Positions 23,633 through 36,030 are shown, numbered from the stretch's first letter. The stretch is 64,000 bases of DNA from Spirodela intermedia (GCA_902729315.2 LR746266.1:315001-379000); one strand, 5' to 3'. The notes: a model not told the origin generated them from the sequence alone. Numbers and translations: made by a program.

Positions 23633-26509
23633 TCACTCTTCCTCCTTGACGAAACCATACATCTCCTGCTTGACGTCGTCGTCGTCGTCCTCCTCTTCCT
23701 CCTCCTTGTTGCAGCCGTCGTACTCCTCGTCATCGATCTCTGTCGGAGATCGCGCCCGGTGAATCCATCAATCCTGCAAAGGAACCTGACTGGAGAGCTC
23801 GGAGATGAATGCGGGCAGAGGGCATACCGGCGCTGAAGAGGGCGTCGTCCTCGTCGGTGTGAGCGGCCTCTGAAGAAGAGGTTGGCTGAATGAGCTCCAC
23901 CCAGTTGGACTCGTCGTCTTCCCTGGTAAAGAGCCCGGTTCTCTCCACTGTCCAGTCTTCAACGCCGCTGATGGCGTCGACCGAGAGGGGGTCCGTCTGT
24001 CTGTTCTTCAGAAGGTGCCTTCAAGAAGAGCTTACTCACTCAGTCGGTTATTTATTCGGTCAACGTCTCTATCCTCATACAAGAAAAATAAGGATAAATT
24101 CCTTTTTTAGGAAAAAAAAGTTTTTTTTTTTTGGTGGTAACATAAATTGAGTGCAGACAATTCGGTGATCTCATGAACCACTGGCTTTGACTTGCAAAGG
24201 CTTTCCCTTACCGTTGGAATACAGGCTCATCTATGAGGTCAAACCATTAGTTTTGACTTGGGTGGAATAAGCTTCATATTAAAAAAACCATTGGAGAATA
24301 TATATATATTGCGGTCGTATAGATGGATATAGTCAGCTCAGGTATGAGGTCAACGAAACCAAGAACTCCCCTTACCTTTGCTGCAATCTAAGGTTGTACC
24401 GGACATAAATGAGATCACTGAGTCTCTGATGCTCCAAATGGTTCTTTCTTTGGCTGTGCATCTGCTCGAAGGGGATGCGGCTTCGCTCGCATCCTCTCGC
24501 ACTACACGTTTGGCTGAGGATTCTGATGGCCAGGCGAGCCAGGTTCGGGCAACCCCCGCCATATGTTGACCACCATTCGCCTGATGAATTGCCAAAAGGA
24601 GAGGCAAAGATCTAAAATAAGCAGAGCAATTGATTGAACTGCAAGCAGACTGCCCGGAAAATAGTAAAAATATATAATTTTTCTGGGAGAAGGGCGGAGG
24701 GAGGGTTCAGTCACCGGGGAGCAGGGTGTGCCTGGCCCTGATCGCCATCTTCCTCCCGAAATCCCCAGTCGCGTTCTTGTAGGCGGTCAGTTCCTTGTTG
24801 ATTTTATCCTGAGATTTCATCTCGGGCACCAGCCTCTCGATGCAGTCCAGCACCCCCGTCATGATCTCGTTCGGGACCTCCCCTTTAATGCGGTAGAAGA
24901 ACTGAGGGTTGAGGAAGAAGCCTGCAGCCTGGAGAGGGCGCGGCAGCTCCTTGTGCCACCTCCAGTCGATGATGTTCCAGTAGGGCATGTAATCCTTCTT
25001 CATCTTCAGCACCCTCCTCATCACCTCCTTCGCCCGGTGCAGACCCCTGTAAATGTAACCCATGGCAGGCCGTTTGATGCTGTCGACCATCCTCAAGACC
25101 TGCACCAGGGGGTCCGTCAGCTGAACCAGGGAGTCGACCGACGACCAGAACGTCGGGCTGCATATGAGCTCCGTCATGGCAGCCGCGGCCTCGTTCTTCG
25201 AGCACGAACTGTTCTTCCATTCTTCGGAGCCCACCATGCTCGACAGATTCTCCTTCAAACCCGCCATGGCTTTCAGGGTCATGAAGGTGGTGTCAGACGG
25301 GCTCCTCCCGGGCCGCACCAGCTCCTTCCCGTCGGTGAACCTCCTCGCCATGTTCAGAACCTCCGCATGGTTGTAGACGAACCGCGTGATCGATCTCGCG
25401 TGCTCCAAGATTATGCTTGCGGGTTCCAGCTTCACGATGTCCTCGAGCATGGCGTCAACGCATCGGGAAGCACAGGGCGTCCAGAACATGGACGGGAAGG
25501 TCTCGGTCAACCTCTTTCCGGCGAGGGCGTGGGTCTCCGTGTTGCTGGTAACGACCTGGAGCACGTTTCCCACACCCACTTCCTCGACGACGAGCTTGAG
25601 CAGCTCATACAGAGCATCTGCAGATGTAACCATCTGCGACGCATCCACCGATTTTAAGAACATTACCCCTTCTGGGCAGTAGACCATGAAGTTTATCAAG
25701 GTCTGGTCCGCCTCCGTCGTCCACTCGTCGGCCAGAATGGAGCACCCTGTTCGCGTCCAGGTCTCCTTGTAGAAATCTACAGTGGCCTTCATTTCCTCCA
25801 CTGAATTCTTCAGTACCCACCCGCGGAGGTCGTGGTACGAAGGAGCCTTGAAGCTCGGGCCGGCGGCGGCAATGGCGTCGATCATCGGCTGGAAATGGGC
25901 GGAGTTCACAGCATCCAGTGGGACCTCCGCTTCGTAGAGGAACCGGCCGATGGCCAGGCACACTTGATCTCCGTCCACTGTTCCCCCCAGGTTAGCTCTT
26001 GCGAACCCATTTTCCTTCAATGGAGGAGACAGGTTCTTGGCCGCCCTCCTCCTCTTCCTCTCGTGGGTTCTGGCGACGACTTCCTCCTCCCTCTTCTCCA
26101 GTTGCACCGCCTCCGGCTCCACAGAAATCGGCATGGCCACCAGCTGGAGCCCCATCTCTGCTTCAGAATGGCCGTCAGCGGTGTCCGCCGGCTTCACAGG
26201 GTTGAGCTTCTTAACCTCCTCCGCTAACTTCTGCTTCTTCCTCCTCCTCATCACCACCCCGTCCAGGCTCTGCTGCATCGCTCGGCGCACCTCCATGCTG
26301 ACCTTGGGGCAGCTCGAGGCGTTGCCCTTCTGGCAGGCGAGGTGCTCCTTGATGCGGTGGATTCCTCCCCCTGAGAACAGCTTGTGGCAGTACATGCACC
26401 TGAGATGGATCCTGTCTGCCCTCTTGATCATATGGCAGTGCTTCCACGCCGGGTCGTGCTTCTGCGAGCTCAGGGGAAGAATGATGTCCGGCCCAGGTGA
26501 CGAAGCCAT
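23633..26509 (-). CDS. Domesticated BED zinc-finger / hAT-transposase-like protein, 4 coding exons
   Basis: Exons on the minus strand: 26509-24715, 24580-24376, 24018-23828, 23739-23633 (2298 nt, 765 aa). The ATG at 26509 is chosen because the upstream frame holds a splice acceptor (TTTGCAG, then GTCGACATGG), implying a leader intron. Domains: BED finger (about residues 14-68, CMYC and the downstream HRIKEHL), a basic stretch with ERKRRRAAK near 150, the DUF659/hAT core (about 205-360, with the LADEWT motif), and the C-terminal hAT dimerisation region (about 590-690, EWWSTYGGGCPNLARLAIRI). The acidic tail is rich in Asp/Glu. It resembles Arabidopsis hAT-dimerisation-family genes that persist as single-copy host genes. 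No terminal inverted repeats were noticed, and the multi-exon intact frame argues for a host gene. Function is unknown; a nuclear DNA-binding role is inferred. The last acceptor (GACAG at 23740) is the least certain junction. Confidence 0.88.
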
Positions 26510-29500
26510 GTCGACCTGCAAAAACACAACCGACGAACGGTCACCACCCTGCAAGAAATCACAGCTGAGCTCCCCACGAAGCCCTCCAATGGCGGAATCT
26601 CTCGGATTCACCCTCTTCTCTTCTCCTCCGCGACAAGAACCAGGAATCAAACTCCCCCCCTTCCCGGTTGAATCGACGAAAACAGCGCATATATCAGAGA
26701 ATTAGGTCAATGAAGCAAGCCACGACCGAGCATACTCAGACCTCCGGACAATGCCGAGCGGAAACAACAGCAAGAGAATTCAGAAGAACCCCATGTACGG
26801 ACAATGCGTCGGAAACTAAACAAGCGACTGAGAGAAGCACGCCATGGAACTGCCCGCGGCTCCCCACAAGGGCACCGAGAAAGAAGGAAATCCGGTCGGA
26901 GGACGAAGAGGCCGGCCATGGAACAGGACGACCGTGCGCTCGTCGGGGGTTTTAAGAGGGAAGAAACCGGGAAATGGAGGAGGAAAAATGTTGGGTTTTT
27001 CTCACTCGGGGCCTGGCGGGCGAAGGCGGTCGCTCCCAATGTCCCCGCGGCGAGCCGCAGAGAACCAGAAGAGGGCGATCTGGAGCGGTCCGGCTTTGGG
27101 TCGGCGTATTATAGCCGGGAAGGAAGGGAATAGGGTTGTGACCGGGCGAGCCGGTCAGGCCGCCAGGGGGATAGGGGTAATTTCCGACCCGGTCGTTCCC
27201 TGGTTTTCCGGCTCTTGGGCTGTCGACCGCCCAGTTGGGCCCGTTGACCGGGAGAAAACCGGAGCTCCCGGTTGCTTTGGCGGCGGTTCGGATTCCGGCC
27301 GGCCGTCGCCCCGGGTCGGACCAGCCGGCGGCGGCCTGCGCTGCGCGGTCGATCTTCCTTCTCCTTCCCTTGAACCTGATCTTCCCCGCGGGATTTGGGT
27401 TTTCGTCTCCCGCCCTTTTGCGCGGCGGACGGAGAGGCGGCGAGGGCTCTTCCTTCTGCATCCCTCCGTGTGTTTTCCTGGGGGATTGGATCGCCTCAGC
27501 ACAGATTGCCGGCGATCCCTGCGACTGTTCCTCCGGCTCCTGGTTAGGGTTTTTGATGCTCCAAAATGGTGGGTTTTTGGTTCGGTGATAGGGGTTGTGG
27601 ACGCGGAAAAGTGTTATCAACGTGTTAGCTCAGGGTGCAGGTTGGATCTGGAAGGAACCGCCATCTGGATCAATCCTTCTGGTTATAAGGCGACTTCTGC
27701 ATTTTTATTTATTTTGTTTTTATTTTGTAAATCGAGGGAGGTTTACGACGATTATAGGCTGAGGCTGTCAAAAGCCGATAGTTCTGCAGCGCTGTTTTGA
27801 ATCGTTCATCCCTAAATTTTTGCTCGATTTAGGCAATTATTTGATGTACCGAGTGAGTGTGCACTGAGTGGAGTGCAAAAATCTGATGCAAATTTGGCGA
27901 ATGTGTCGGGAATTTCGGTTGAATTCCATGACTATTTGTACCCAAAATGATCATCTCGAGAATGCTGATTGGCCCTAGACCATATCTACTCCCAAAGTAA
28001 GGATATGATCCTACTCGATAGAAGACCATAGCAAACTCCTTGTTGCGTTAGATGTCAGGCAGCTTTCTCATGCTCTTCAGGTATTTGGTTTTACTGTGTC
28101 CTTTTTCGGACCTCAGATTGAACAGGTTGAGGTTATTCCTCTGATTGAGAATCTTTAAGCTTCTAAGAACGATCCAGATTAGTAACTGATCTAAGAACGC
28201 CTAATCTTCCTTACGCAGACTCCTGCATTTTTATTTTTACATTTTTTTTCGATTCCCTATAGTTTCTCATGCATGTCAGTGATCCGTATGCATATGCCTG
28301 TTTATGTATAGAGCCCTCGATTTCAGAATGGTGTTATTCTGGTTTCATTTTGCAGTGGCCATTATCCTTCTACAGCAATGTTCCTGTTCCACATATAAGT
28401 AGAGATTACACATCTGAGCCATGGCACTCTGACACATTGGGATCTCCATTCACAGTTCATATGATTTTGACTACTTGGAAAGCGGGAAGAGTCCTAAGAT
28501 TTTTTATTTTTTTTGGGGTACATATTTACTGCTGACCAATTCGGCCCTCTTAAACGCTTTTGCTTATGAATTTTTCTCATTTTAGGAGTGTCCCTGGTCT
28601 TATTGGCGCACACAGATCTTGCACCTTACCGTAGCAAATAATGTATTCTTTTGAAATTAAATTGGTTCAGACTGGTCTTAGTCTCTACTGTTCTATCAGT
28701 TCCTCGTAAAGGCCCTGTGATTTTTCATCAGACACAGCTAATTTAGAACGAAGACCCTTCGTGTTTCCTTTGAGAGCCAGGTTCCAGTTGGTGGTGCAAA
28801 GCCTCGGACATCGTCAATCAATAGACTTGAAATTATATTAATTATCTCTTTTTGAGGTATGAGTCGATGAAAATGATTTATTGCTTGTTTCAATGTAGAT
28901 TGCGGGATGTCCATTGCCGGATCCCAATATATCTGCTTCTCCTGTGTTCATGGCTCCAAGGATGGCTTTCACTATGACCCACGTTGTTAAATGCCATGAA
29001 TGCCAGCTGTTGCTTCCTTCTGTTGCCATCTGGTACGGGCTCTAGCAACTCTCTAGTATAAAAAGTCACATGCTAGACCAGTGGATGTCAGATCACGGAA
29101 TCCGTTAAGAAGCTTCTGGTTGTGGTGCTGAGGTTATGATGAAACAGTATGAACTGAAGTTATCCACAGACCCTCCGAGTGGAACATTAGAAGCACATTA
29201 ATGAAGCTAGCCTAGCACAAGATCAAGCAATATTTTCCCTGGTTGACTAAAATTTACCTTGCTTAGATGTAGATTCCTGCAATTACCTTTGGGGGATCTG
29301 GATTATTTATTTTATCTGGGTTCATAAGTTAGTTCCCCATGAGATCTAAATGCTCAACTTTAACCTTAGTTTTTTCACTTAGATCATCAGATTCTGTCAG
29401 AGAAATCTTCCTCTTTTCCACTCCTTTCTCTTCTATCCTCCTTTGTCATGGGCGGTCTGGAATCCTGGCTCATTCGGTTTCCTTCCTTTGTGCTTCCCAA

Positions 29501-30917
29501 CTCAGAAGCCCAGAAAGTCTCCTATCTGTGGTTGAATTCTTTCGAAGACATTCCCCCGGTGGACCTGAAACTGATTTTCCAAGCTTTCCTCTGAGCTTCA
29601 TCTATGATCCCCAGGTATGTTTTCATATTCTTTGAGACTGCTTCAATGAAATCTGTGGGCAGACTGATGGCCTTTGACTTTGGCAGAGAGGAGAGGAGTT
29701 GCAGGTGTTCTGGTCATATGAATGAATGAACCAGTAGCATTCCACCCTGTTCTGCACAATCTTGATCTGGTCTCTGGGCTTTCATTTCCTTACGTGCTGA
29801 AGCTCTGAAGACTTTTTTTCTCCTAGCAGGAGATTGTTCTCAAATTCTTTCTGGAACAAACACTTCACATCTCTCTCTTTCTCTCTCTCTCTCTCTCCCT
29901 CTCTCTCCCTATATATATGTGTGTGTGTAGCAATCTGTCTATCTGGTCAAGGGGCACACGGAAGCACATACGGTAGACCCAGATCCTTGTGTTTAGATGT
30001 TTTTCTCTGCTTGAGATTTTTTCTGGGCGGTGCCTCCCTGTCCCTCGCGACTTCTTTGAAGAAGCTTCAGATGCGGGGCTGATGGGAGTTGGGTTAATGA
30101 AGCCCCTCGTGTCCCCGGACTTCGGCTGCGGCGTCTCCTCGTTCTACGTTGACCCTCTTTCCAGCGTAGAACCCCTCCGGGGGCCCACCGTCATTCCTCC
30201 TCGGTCGTCACAAAATATCATCAAATTAATCATTAATAATAATACTATTAATAATATATTACAATAGTAGTTGAGATCGTTATGACTTTCGCACTGGATA
30301 TTCCAAGTGATCGATGGATTAATCGATCTTACGGTCCTTTGGTCAACGGTCCGGGGTTTGCCGGTGGAGGAAGCAATGGAGACTGAGCACGGTGTGAAAA
30401 AGGAACGAGCTTTCGGAGTTCTTTGGACCCACCGCCATGGAAATAATAGTCAGGGAGGGAGGGCGCTGACTTGTGGGGTTCCCCGTCGGACACGGGGACG
30501 ATGCATATCACGTAGCATCCGTCGTTATGCGGAGGCGACGGCCGCGGTCAAGGGTAGGCAAACCACCTGGAGACACTGGGGGTCCGTGGACCGCGTTGAA
30601 CACTGCCTCAGACGCAGGCCACCTGAGGAAGATGGCGGCGAAGATACGCCTTTCCAAGAAGGGACGGGAGGGGAGATCGGTGCAGGTCACTAACACAGGG
30701 TGGCCCACCTCAAGCGTGGCGTACTACGCAGCTCGGCGGTGGTTGCGAGCAGTTAACCGGCCATCTTCCCCCATCCTGGCGTGAACTGGTCAGCTTCCTC
30801 CTCCCTTCGATCTCCTCTTAAAGTGATAGCGTGCCTTCCCTCTTTCTCCCCATAAGAATCAGAAAAAAAAGTAATAGCCCGCTTCAAGTGAGGGAGGGAG
30901 AGAGGTAAGGGCGGAGG
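26510..30917. other. Intergenic 4.4 kb between the hAT-like gene and the GPAT gene
   Basis: The region 26510-27100 is the hAT-like leader and promoter. From 27100 to 27560 it is GC-rich and ends in the leader-like TTAGGGTTT, suggesting a divergent plus-strand transcript, but no protein is recognised in it. An isolated 48-codon frame with ordinary codon use lies at 29448-29594 (ATGG start, CT-rich upstream) and matches nothing I know. CT repeats occur at about 29876-29907 followed by a short TG run. The part 30250-30917 is the presumed GPAT promoter. Confidence 0.5.
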
Positions 30918-32387
30918 ATGGGGAGAGAAGTGGTGGCGGAGCTGGAGGGGACACTTCTCAGAAGCCCCGATGTTTTCCCGTACTTCATGCTGGTGGCCTT
31001 TGAGGCTTCTGGGCTGATCAGATTCGCGCTCCTGCTGCTTCTGTGGCCAGTGGTCCGTCTGCTCGGCGCCGCCGGCCGTGGGGACCTCGCGCTGCGCGTC
31101 ATGGTCTTCGTCGCCGTGGCCGGCGTTCGGGAGGCGGAGATAGAGGCGGTGGCGAGGGCCGTCCTGCCCAAGTTCTTCCTGGACGACGTGGACATGACGG
31201 CGTGGGGAGTTTTCAGCACCTCCTCGGAGGAGAGACGGGTGGTCGTGACGGCGCTGCCGCGGGTGATGGTGGAGATGTTCGCCAAGGATCACCTCCGCGC
31301 CGACGAGGTGGTTGGGGCCGAGTTGCATGTCCACCGCGTGGGGATCGCCACCGGGTTCCTCAAGAACGGAACCGACTCTCTCTCCCCTTCTCTCTCTAAG
31401 AAAGGCGAGAGACCCAGACTAGGGATTGGCCGACCGTCCTCGTCTTCCTCCTTCCTGTCGCTCTGCGAGGAGCAGCTTCATCCTCCGTTTCTCGCGCAGG
31501 AGAAGACCCTGCCGGAGCCCCGTCCGCTGCCGGTCATCTTCCACGACGGGCGCCTAGTGCCTCGCCCCACGCCGGCCATGGCTCTGCTCATCATCCTGTG
31601 GATACCCATCGGCGTCCTCGTGGCCTTCGTGCGCATCCTGGTCGGCATCGTCGTGCCGCTCAGGCTCACCCCGTATCTGGTCCGCCCCTTCGGTGGCGAG
31701 CTCATCGTGCGGGGCCGCCCGCCGCAGCCCCCGACCAGCGGCACCGGCGGCGTGCTCTTCGTCTGCACCCACCGCACCCTCATGGACCCCGTCGTCCTCT
31801 CCATGGTCCTCGGCCGCAACGTCCCCGCCGTCACCTACTCCATCTCCAGGCTCTCGGAGATCCTCTCCCCGATAAGAACAGTGCGTCTGTCGAGGGACCG
31901 GCAGGTGGACGGTGACCGTATAAAGGCGGAGCTCGCCATGGGAGATCTTGTGGTCTGCCCGGAGGGCACCACGTGCCGCGAGCCTTTCTTGCTGCGATTC
32001 TCCGGGCTGTTCGCGGAACTGACGGACAGGATAGTGCCGGTGGCCATGAACTACCGAGTAGGGTTCTTCCATGCGACGACGGCGAGGGGGTGGAAGGCGA
32101 TGGACCCCATCTTCTTCTTCATGAACCCTCGTCCTGCTTACGAGGTCACCTTCCTGAACCAGCTGCCCGCGGAGGCCACCTGCTCCGCCGGGAAGAACCC
32201 CCACGACGTCGCCAACTACGTGCAGAGGATCCTCGCCTCCACGCTCGGCTTCGAGTGCACCAATTTCACCAGAAAGGACAAGTACAGGGTGCTCGCCGGC
32301 AACGACGGCATGGTCTCCTCCCTGGTCGCCTCCGCAACGATCGAGGACCGCTTCAGGAGGCTCCTCGGCTTCTTCTTCCTTCATTGA
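30918..32387 (+). CDS. GPAT5: Glycerol-3-phosphate sn-2-acyltransferase, GPAT5/7 (suberin) type
   Basis: 489 aa, single exon, ATG at 30918. Land-plant GPATs transfer an acyl group from oxidised (omega-hydroxy or dicarboxylic) acyl-CoA to glycerol-3-phosphate at the ER; GPAT5/7 feed suberin in roots, seed coats and wounds. Acyltransferase blocks are intact: HRTLMD (H285 to D290, the HX4D catalytic pair), EGTTCREP (349-356) and VPVAMN (373-378). Hydrophobic stretches lie at about 30-50 and 221-247. The N-terminal HAD-phosphatase motif has decayed to ELEGTLL (8-14) in place of the Asp-containing motif of GPAT4/6/8. This matches the GPAT5 class, which lacks phosphatase activity, so the product should be a lysophosphatidic acid rather than a monoacylglycerol. 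Length is close to Arabidopsis GPAT5. Codons are strongly GC-ending. The symbol is by family resemblance; GPAT7 is equally possible. Confidence 0.93.
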   Translation: MGREVVAELEGTLLRSPDVFPYFMLVAFEASGLIRFALLLLLWPVVRLLGAAGRGDLALRVMVFVAVAGVREAEIEAVARAVLPKFFLDDVDMTAWGVFSTSSEERRVVVTALPRVMVEMFAKDHLRADEVVGAELHVHRVGIATGFLKNGTDSLSPSLSKKGERPRLGIGRPSSSSSFLSLCEEQLHPPFLAQEKTLPEPRPLPVIFHDGRLVPRPTPAMALLIILWIPIGVLVAFVRILVGIVVPLRLTPYLVRPFGGELIVRGRPPQPPTSGTGGVLFVCTHRTLMDPVVLSMVLGRNVPAVTYSISRLSEILSPIRTVRLSRDRQVDGDRIKAELAMGDLVVCPEGTTCREPFLLRFSGLFAELTDRIVPVAMNYRVGFFHATTARGWKAMDPIFFFMNPRPAYEVTFLNQLPAEATCSAGKNPHDVANYVQRILASTLGFECTNFTRKDKYRVLAGNDGMVSSLVASATIEDRFRRLLGFFFLH

Positions 32388-33129
32388 TTCTCTCTCTCTC
32401 TCAGCATCTCCGCCATTGATGGGAGCCTGCGAGTAGACGGGGACCTTGCATACCCAACAATCCTCTCATCGAGTGAAGCTTTCTGCTGGGATCCATCTTA
32501 CTCCCCTCTCCGGGGCGGAGGGCGTTTGTCTCATATTTCTTGTATACTTTATTTATTGTCAATTTTTATGAATTATTATTTTCCGGGGTTCAACTATTGG
32601 GCTCACATGCGGACACAAATGGCGACGGCCCATTAATAGGATGGCCCATTAATAGGATGGCCCATTAGTCTCACCGGAACGGACAGTACCCCCCCTCGTC
32701 GGCCCTACCTTTTCTCTCTTCTCCCATTGGCTGTCGTGAGAGGCCTACGGGGCCCACCAACGGTAGGCCCCTTCTCGCCCCCCGGGGGAGGGGTGGGCGT
32801 TGAGGTGGGGTTCGTCCCACTTTTCTCCTTCCTTCCAGCATCTCTCTTCCTTTCCTGCTCTTTCGATCCATCCTGCGACTCCATCGCCATTTTCTCTCTG
32901 GTTTCTAGGGTTTGTTCCTCTGAGGGGATCCATCCATTCCCGGCCGGGGTGGGGGGAGGGGAGGGGGGGGAAGGATCTTATTCCTGGCTTCTTCGTCGGA
33001 TTTCGTATCCCCCTGATCGTCTCCCTGCTTCTTATCTCCGCCCGCACATCAAAATCGTGGTCTGGAGAGAAGGAGAGGCTCCTCTCCGGAGGAGGACTCT
33101 CGCCCCGACCGACGGCGAGGGAGGCTTCG
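32388..33129. other. Intergenic between GPAT and RDUF-like genes
   Basis: It holds the GPAT 3' end (short CT run, AT-rich tract at 32535-32580), a GGCCCA-bearing 16-bp tandem repeat, and the pyrimidine-rich leader of the next gene with TTCTAGGGTTTG near 32910. Confidence 0.6.
32627..32667 (+). repeat. 16-bp tandem repeat carrying GGCCCATTA
   Basis: Two and a half exact copies of GGCCCATTAATAGGAT begin at 32627, 32643 and 32659. Each unit carries a site II-like GGCCCA about 460-500 bases upstream of the RDUF-like ATG, so it may be part of that promoter. Confidence 0.8.
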
Positions 33130-34248
33130 ATGTCTTCCGCCGGGGGGGAGACGAGGACGGCCGGCGGCGCCGGCAGCGGAGGCGGATCGGCGTCGTATTG
33201 GTGCTCCCGCTGCTGCAGGTTCGCCAGGGTGATGACGCGTGGAGCTCTCGTCTGCCCGGAGTGCGATCCGGGCTTCGTGGAGGGAGCCGAAACGCCACCC
33301 CAGATCTCGTCCTCCTCCGGGGCCGGCGGATTCGCCACAGACGTGCTCCACAGCACGTCCAGCCCCGGCGCTTCCCCCCGCCGCCGCCGTCATCACGATT
33401 TAGGGTTCCGCCGGGGAGGGCGGACTTCTACCGTCGATCGCTCGCCCTTCAATCCGGTCATCGTCCTCCGCGGCCCCTCTGAAACTGGCAACGATGGCGG
33501 CGTTGCAGATGGCGCCGCCGGTGCCTTCGAGCTCTACTACGACGAAGGTGCAGGCACTGGGCTGAGGCCCCTTCCGGCCAGCGTATCGGACTTCCTCATG
33601 GGGGCGGGCTTCGACCGCTTGCTGGACCAGCTCACGCAGATCGACACCAACGGGCTTGGAGGAAGATGGTGCGATCAACCGCCGGCGTCGAAGGCCGCCG
33701 TCGAGTCGATGCCGACGATCGAGATCTCGGAAAGCTACGTTAATCTGGATTCCCACTGCGCCGTCTGCAAGGAACCCTTCGAGATGGGGACGGAAGCCCG
33801 CGAGATGCCCTGCAAGCATATATACCACCATGGATGCATCTTGCCATGGCTATCTCTGAGGAACTCCTGCCCTGTTTGTCGCCACGAAATGCCCCCGGAT
33901 GTGCCGGTTGGAAGGGCTCCACAGGAGGCAGTGGACGGCGGCGAGGAGGATGGCCTGGGGCTCACGATATGGAGGCTTCCCGGCGGCGGCTTCGCCGTCG
34001 GCAGGTTTTCCGGCGGGCGGAGGGCCGGAGAAAGGGAGCTTCCTCTGGTTTACACAGAGATGGATGGCGGATTCAACGCGAGCGGCGGCGCCCCCAGGAG
34101 GATATCTTGGACCTCCAGAAGCAGTCGCACCAGGCAAAGCGGACGGGTGAGGCGTGCCTTGGGCAGATTCTTCTCGTTCTTTGGGCGTCTGCGGTGGTCT
34201 TCCTCTGCAAGAACCAGCCATGGTTGGACCTTTGAAGAGGTTCGATAG
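33130..34248 (+). CDS. RING-H2 E3 ubiquitin ligase with zinc-ribbon and DUF1117 (RDUF1/2-like)
   Basis: 372 aa, single exon. The ATG at 33130 is the first in frame and directly precedes the conserved N-terminal region. Domains: zinc_ribbon_9 (about residues 22-50, YWCSRC then CPEC), a Ser/Gly-rich linker, FLMGAGFDRLLDQL at about 155-168, a RING-H2 (about 210-250, CAVCKEPFEMG, CKHIYHHGC, CPVC; C3H2C3 ligand order) and the DUF1117 tail (about 270-345, LTIWRLPGGGFAVGRF and VYTEMDGGFN). In Arabidopsis RDUF1/RDUF2 are active ligases that act positively in ABA-dependent drought response; the same role is inferred. The plus-strand neighbour GPAT is upstream. Confidence 0.93.
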   Translation: MSSAGGETRTAGGAGSGGGSASYWCSRCCRFARVMTRGALVCPECDPGFVEGAETPPQISSSSGAGGFATDVLHSTSSPGASPRRRRHHDLGFRRGGRTSTVDRSPFNPVIVLRGPSETGNDGGVADGAAGAFELYYDEGAGTGLRPLPASVSDFLMGAGFDRLLDQLTQIDTNGLGGRWCDQPPASKAAVESMPTIEISESYVNLDSHCAVCKEPFEMGTEAREMPCKHIYHHGCILPWLSLRNSCPVCRHEMPPDVPVGRAPQEAVDGGEEDGLGLTIWRLPGGGFAVGRFSGGRRAGERELPLVYTEMDGGFNASGGAPRRISWTSRSSRTRQSGRVRRALGRFFSFFGRLRWSSSARTSHGWTFEEVR

Positions 34249-34944
34249 CGGGAGTCTCACTGCGATCTCAAGTGGGTGGTCAATCCCCCTCCTCTCTACA
34301 GCTGTGTCCCAATCCTGAAGCGCAGTCGATATCTTCTTCCCTGGATCGCCGTGGAAGGTGAAGAGAACAAGGGTTTTGACAGGAGCAATGGCCGCGCTCC
34401 TCTGCATCGCTATCGAATTGCGAGGAAGAAGAAGAAGAAGAAGAAGACGAAGACAGAGAGCTGCGGATGGCTCGGACCCGTCGGCCAGGTAACACTCCTA
34501 CCATTCAGAGGCTGATACCTTATCGTTTCTCAAGATCACAAGCCCACCCCTTTCTTGTTCGCACATTTGTACTGTAGATTAAACGGATGGATGCCCATAA
34601 ATTCTTGCAGAGAGTGCCCCCCCTATTATTGATTCTTGCTGTTCTTCGCTCACCCTCAATCACGAGCAAGAATCGTGCTTGAGACTGTGAGAAGACCCCG
34701 TGGGGGATCAGAGAGAATCATCGAGTTTCCTCGGATGACCGATGGTCCGCATGAGAGAGAGGTAGAAACGGAGGGTTGAATCTCCGCATCCCGTGTTACT
34801 GCGAGCGCCCACCGGCAAAGAGGCGGAGTGGTTGAGACCTTCCTGTCCTGAGGCCACTAGCTCGAGCTAGAAAAAGGAGCTGGACAGCGAGTGATATCTC
34901 CAACCCAACCTAATTAGGGATTTTAAGAAGACAGATCTATGTGA

Positions 34945-34990
<46 letters not shown>

Positions 34991-35961
34991 CTCTAGATAT
35001 ATGTGTCCTCTGTAAAGACGAGCGCTTTATCTCCCCCCTTCTTCACCTCTTTTCCTCTTTAGAAAGGCTGCGCTTACTGGGTCGGTCCTAGCTTTTGCTT
35101 GATGGAAAACTTGTAACATCTGGACACTCTCTTTCTCTCTGTCTCTGTCTCTGTTTCTGTCTGTCTGTCTCTCTCTCTCTTCTGGTTTTAAGTGATGTTG
35201 GCGGTAGGGGCGACGGATTGTGCGGACGGCGGTGGGCTGCGCGCATTTGCCGCGCTCTCGTGTTGCGCAGCGCTCCACGTAGTTGGTTTCTCTCTCTGCG
35301 TCACTCTCTCTCCTCCCTAGCGAGGACATTTTTTTCGCTATCTCAAAAATCATGCCAAAGTTGGGGATTTTTTTCTCCACTGCCCGAATTTATCCCAATA
35401 CATGTGGACTTCTTCGTCGAATGACTGGGAAACACGTGTCTCTACCTTATCCGAATTCAGCACATGGCTATTTCCGTTAAGGAAAATCCACGCTAAAAAA
35501 TACTTCAATAAATAAGATGTAAATAAGCAGGCTGGAACAAAGTCCAGCAAACAATCGAATTGATCATTGGATTTCCCCCCTGGCCCACGACCCACAAGCC
35601 CATAATGGTTTCACTGGGCTGCATTGCTCGGTCCAGACTCGAATCCTTTCGGCCCACTTCGTATGGATAAGCAAGAGGCCTCTGGGTCTCAGTGAAAAAC
35701 GTTTGAGCGAGGTCAACTTTCGTTGGTGGCCCCTTCTGATCCTGCCATCTGTATGTTGATCCAAATTCCTCTGGTCTTCCATCGTCCACGACAGAAATTC
35801 AGAGAAGCTTCCGCGCCTGACACCGTGGCTATCGGGTCGGGCCGGCCCGATGATGTTGACCCCGCCTCCTTATCCAAGAGATTCGGCCTGACGTGCCCTT
35901 ATCCTCTGCTCCGACGCCCGATGCCTACCATAAGACAGCGGCAAGCCCATCTCCACGAAGG

Positions 35962-36030
<69 letters not shown>

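Noticed and set aside
24728-25657. 309-codon plus-strand frame within the hAT-like gene
   Set aside because: It lies antisense to the conserved hAT exon, has no domain, and is explained by codon bias of the real gene.
26844-27620. Overlapping 318-codon plus and 222-codon minus frames in the GC-rich region
   Set aside because: Low stop density follows from GC-rich promoter DNA. The Arg/Gly/Pro-rich composition shows no domain and neither frame is preferred.
31554-32384. 276-codon minus-strand frame opposite GPAT
   Set aside because: It is an antisense shadow; the plus strand has the intact acyltransferase motifs.
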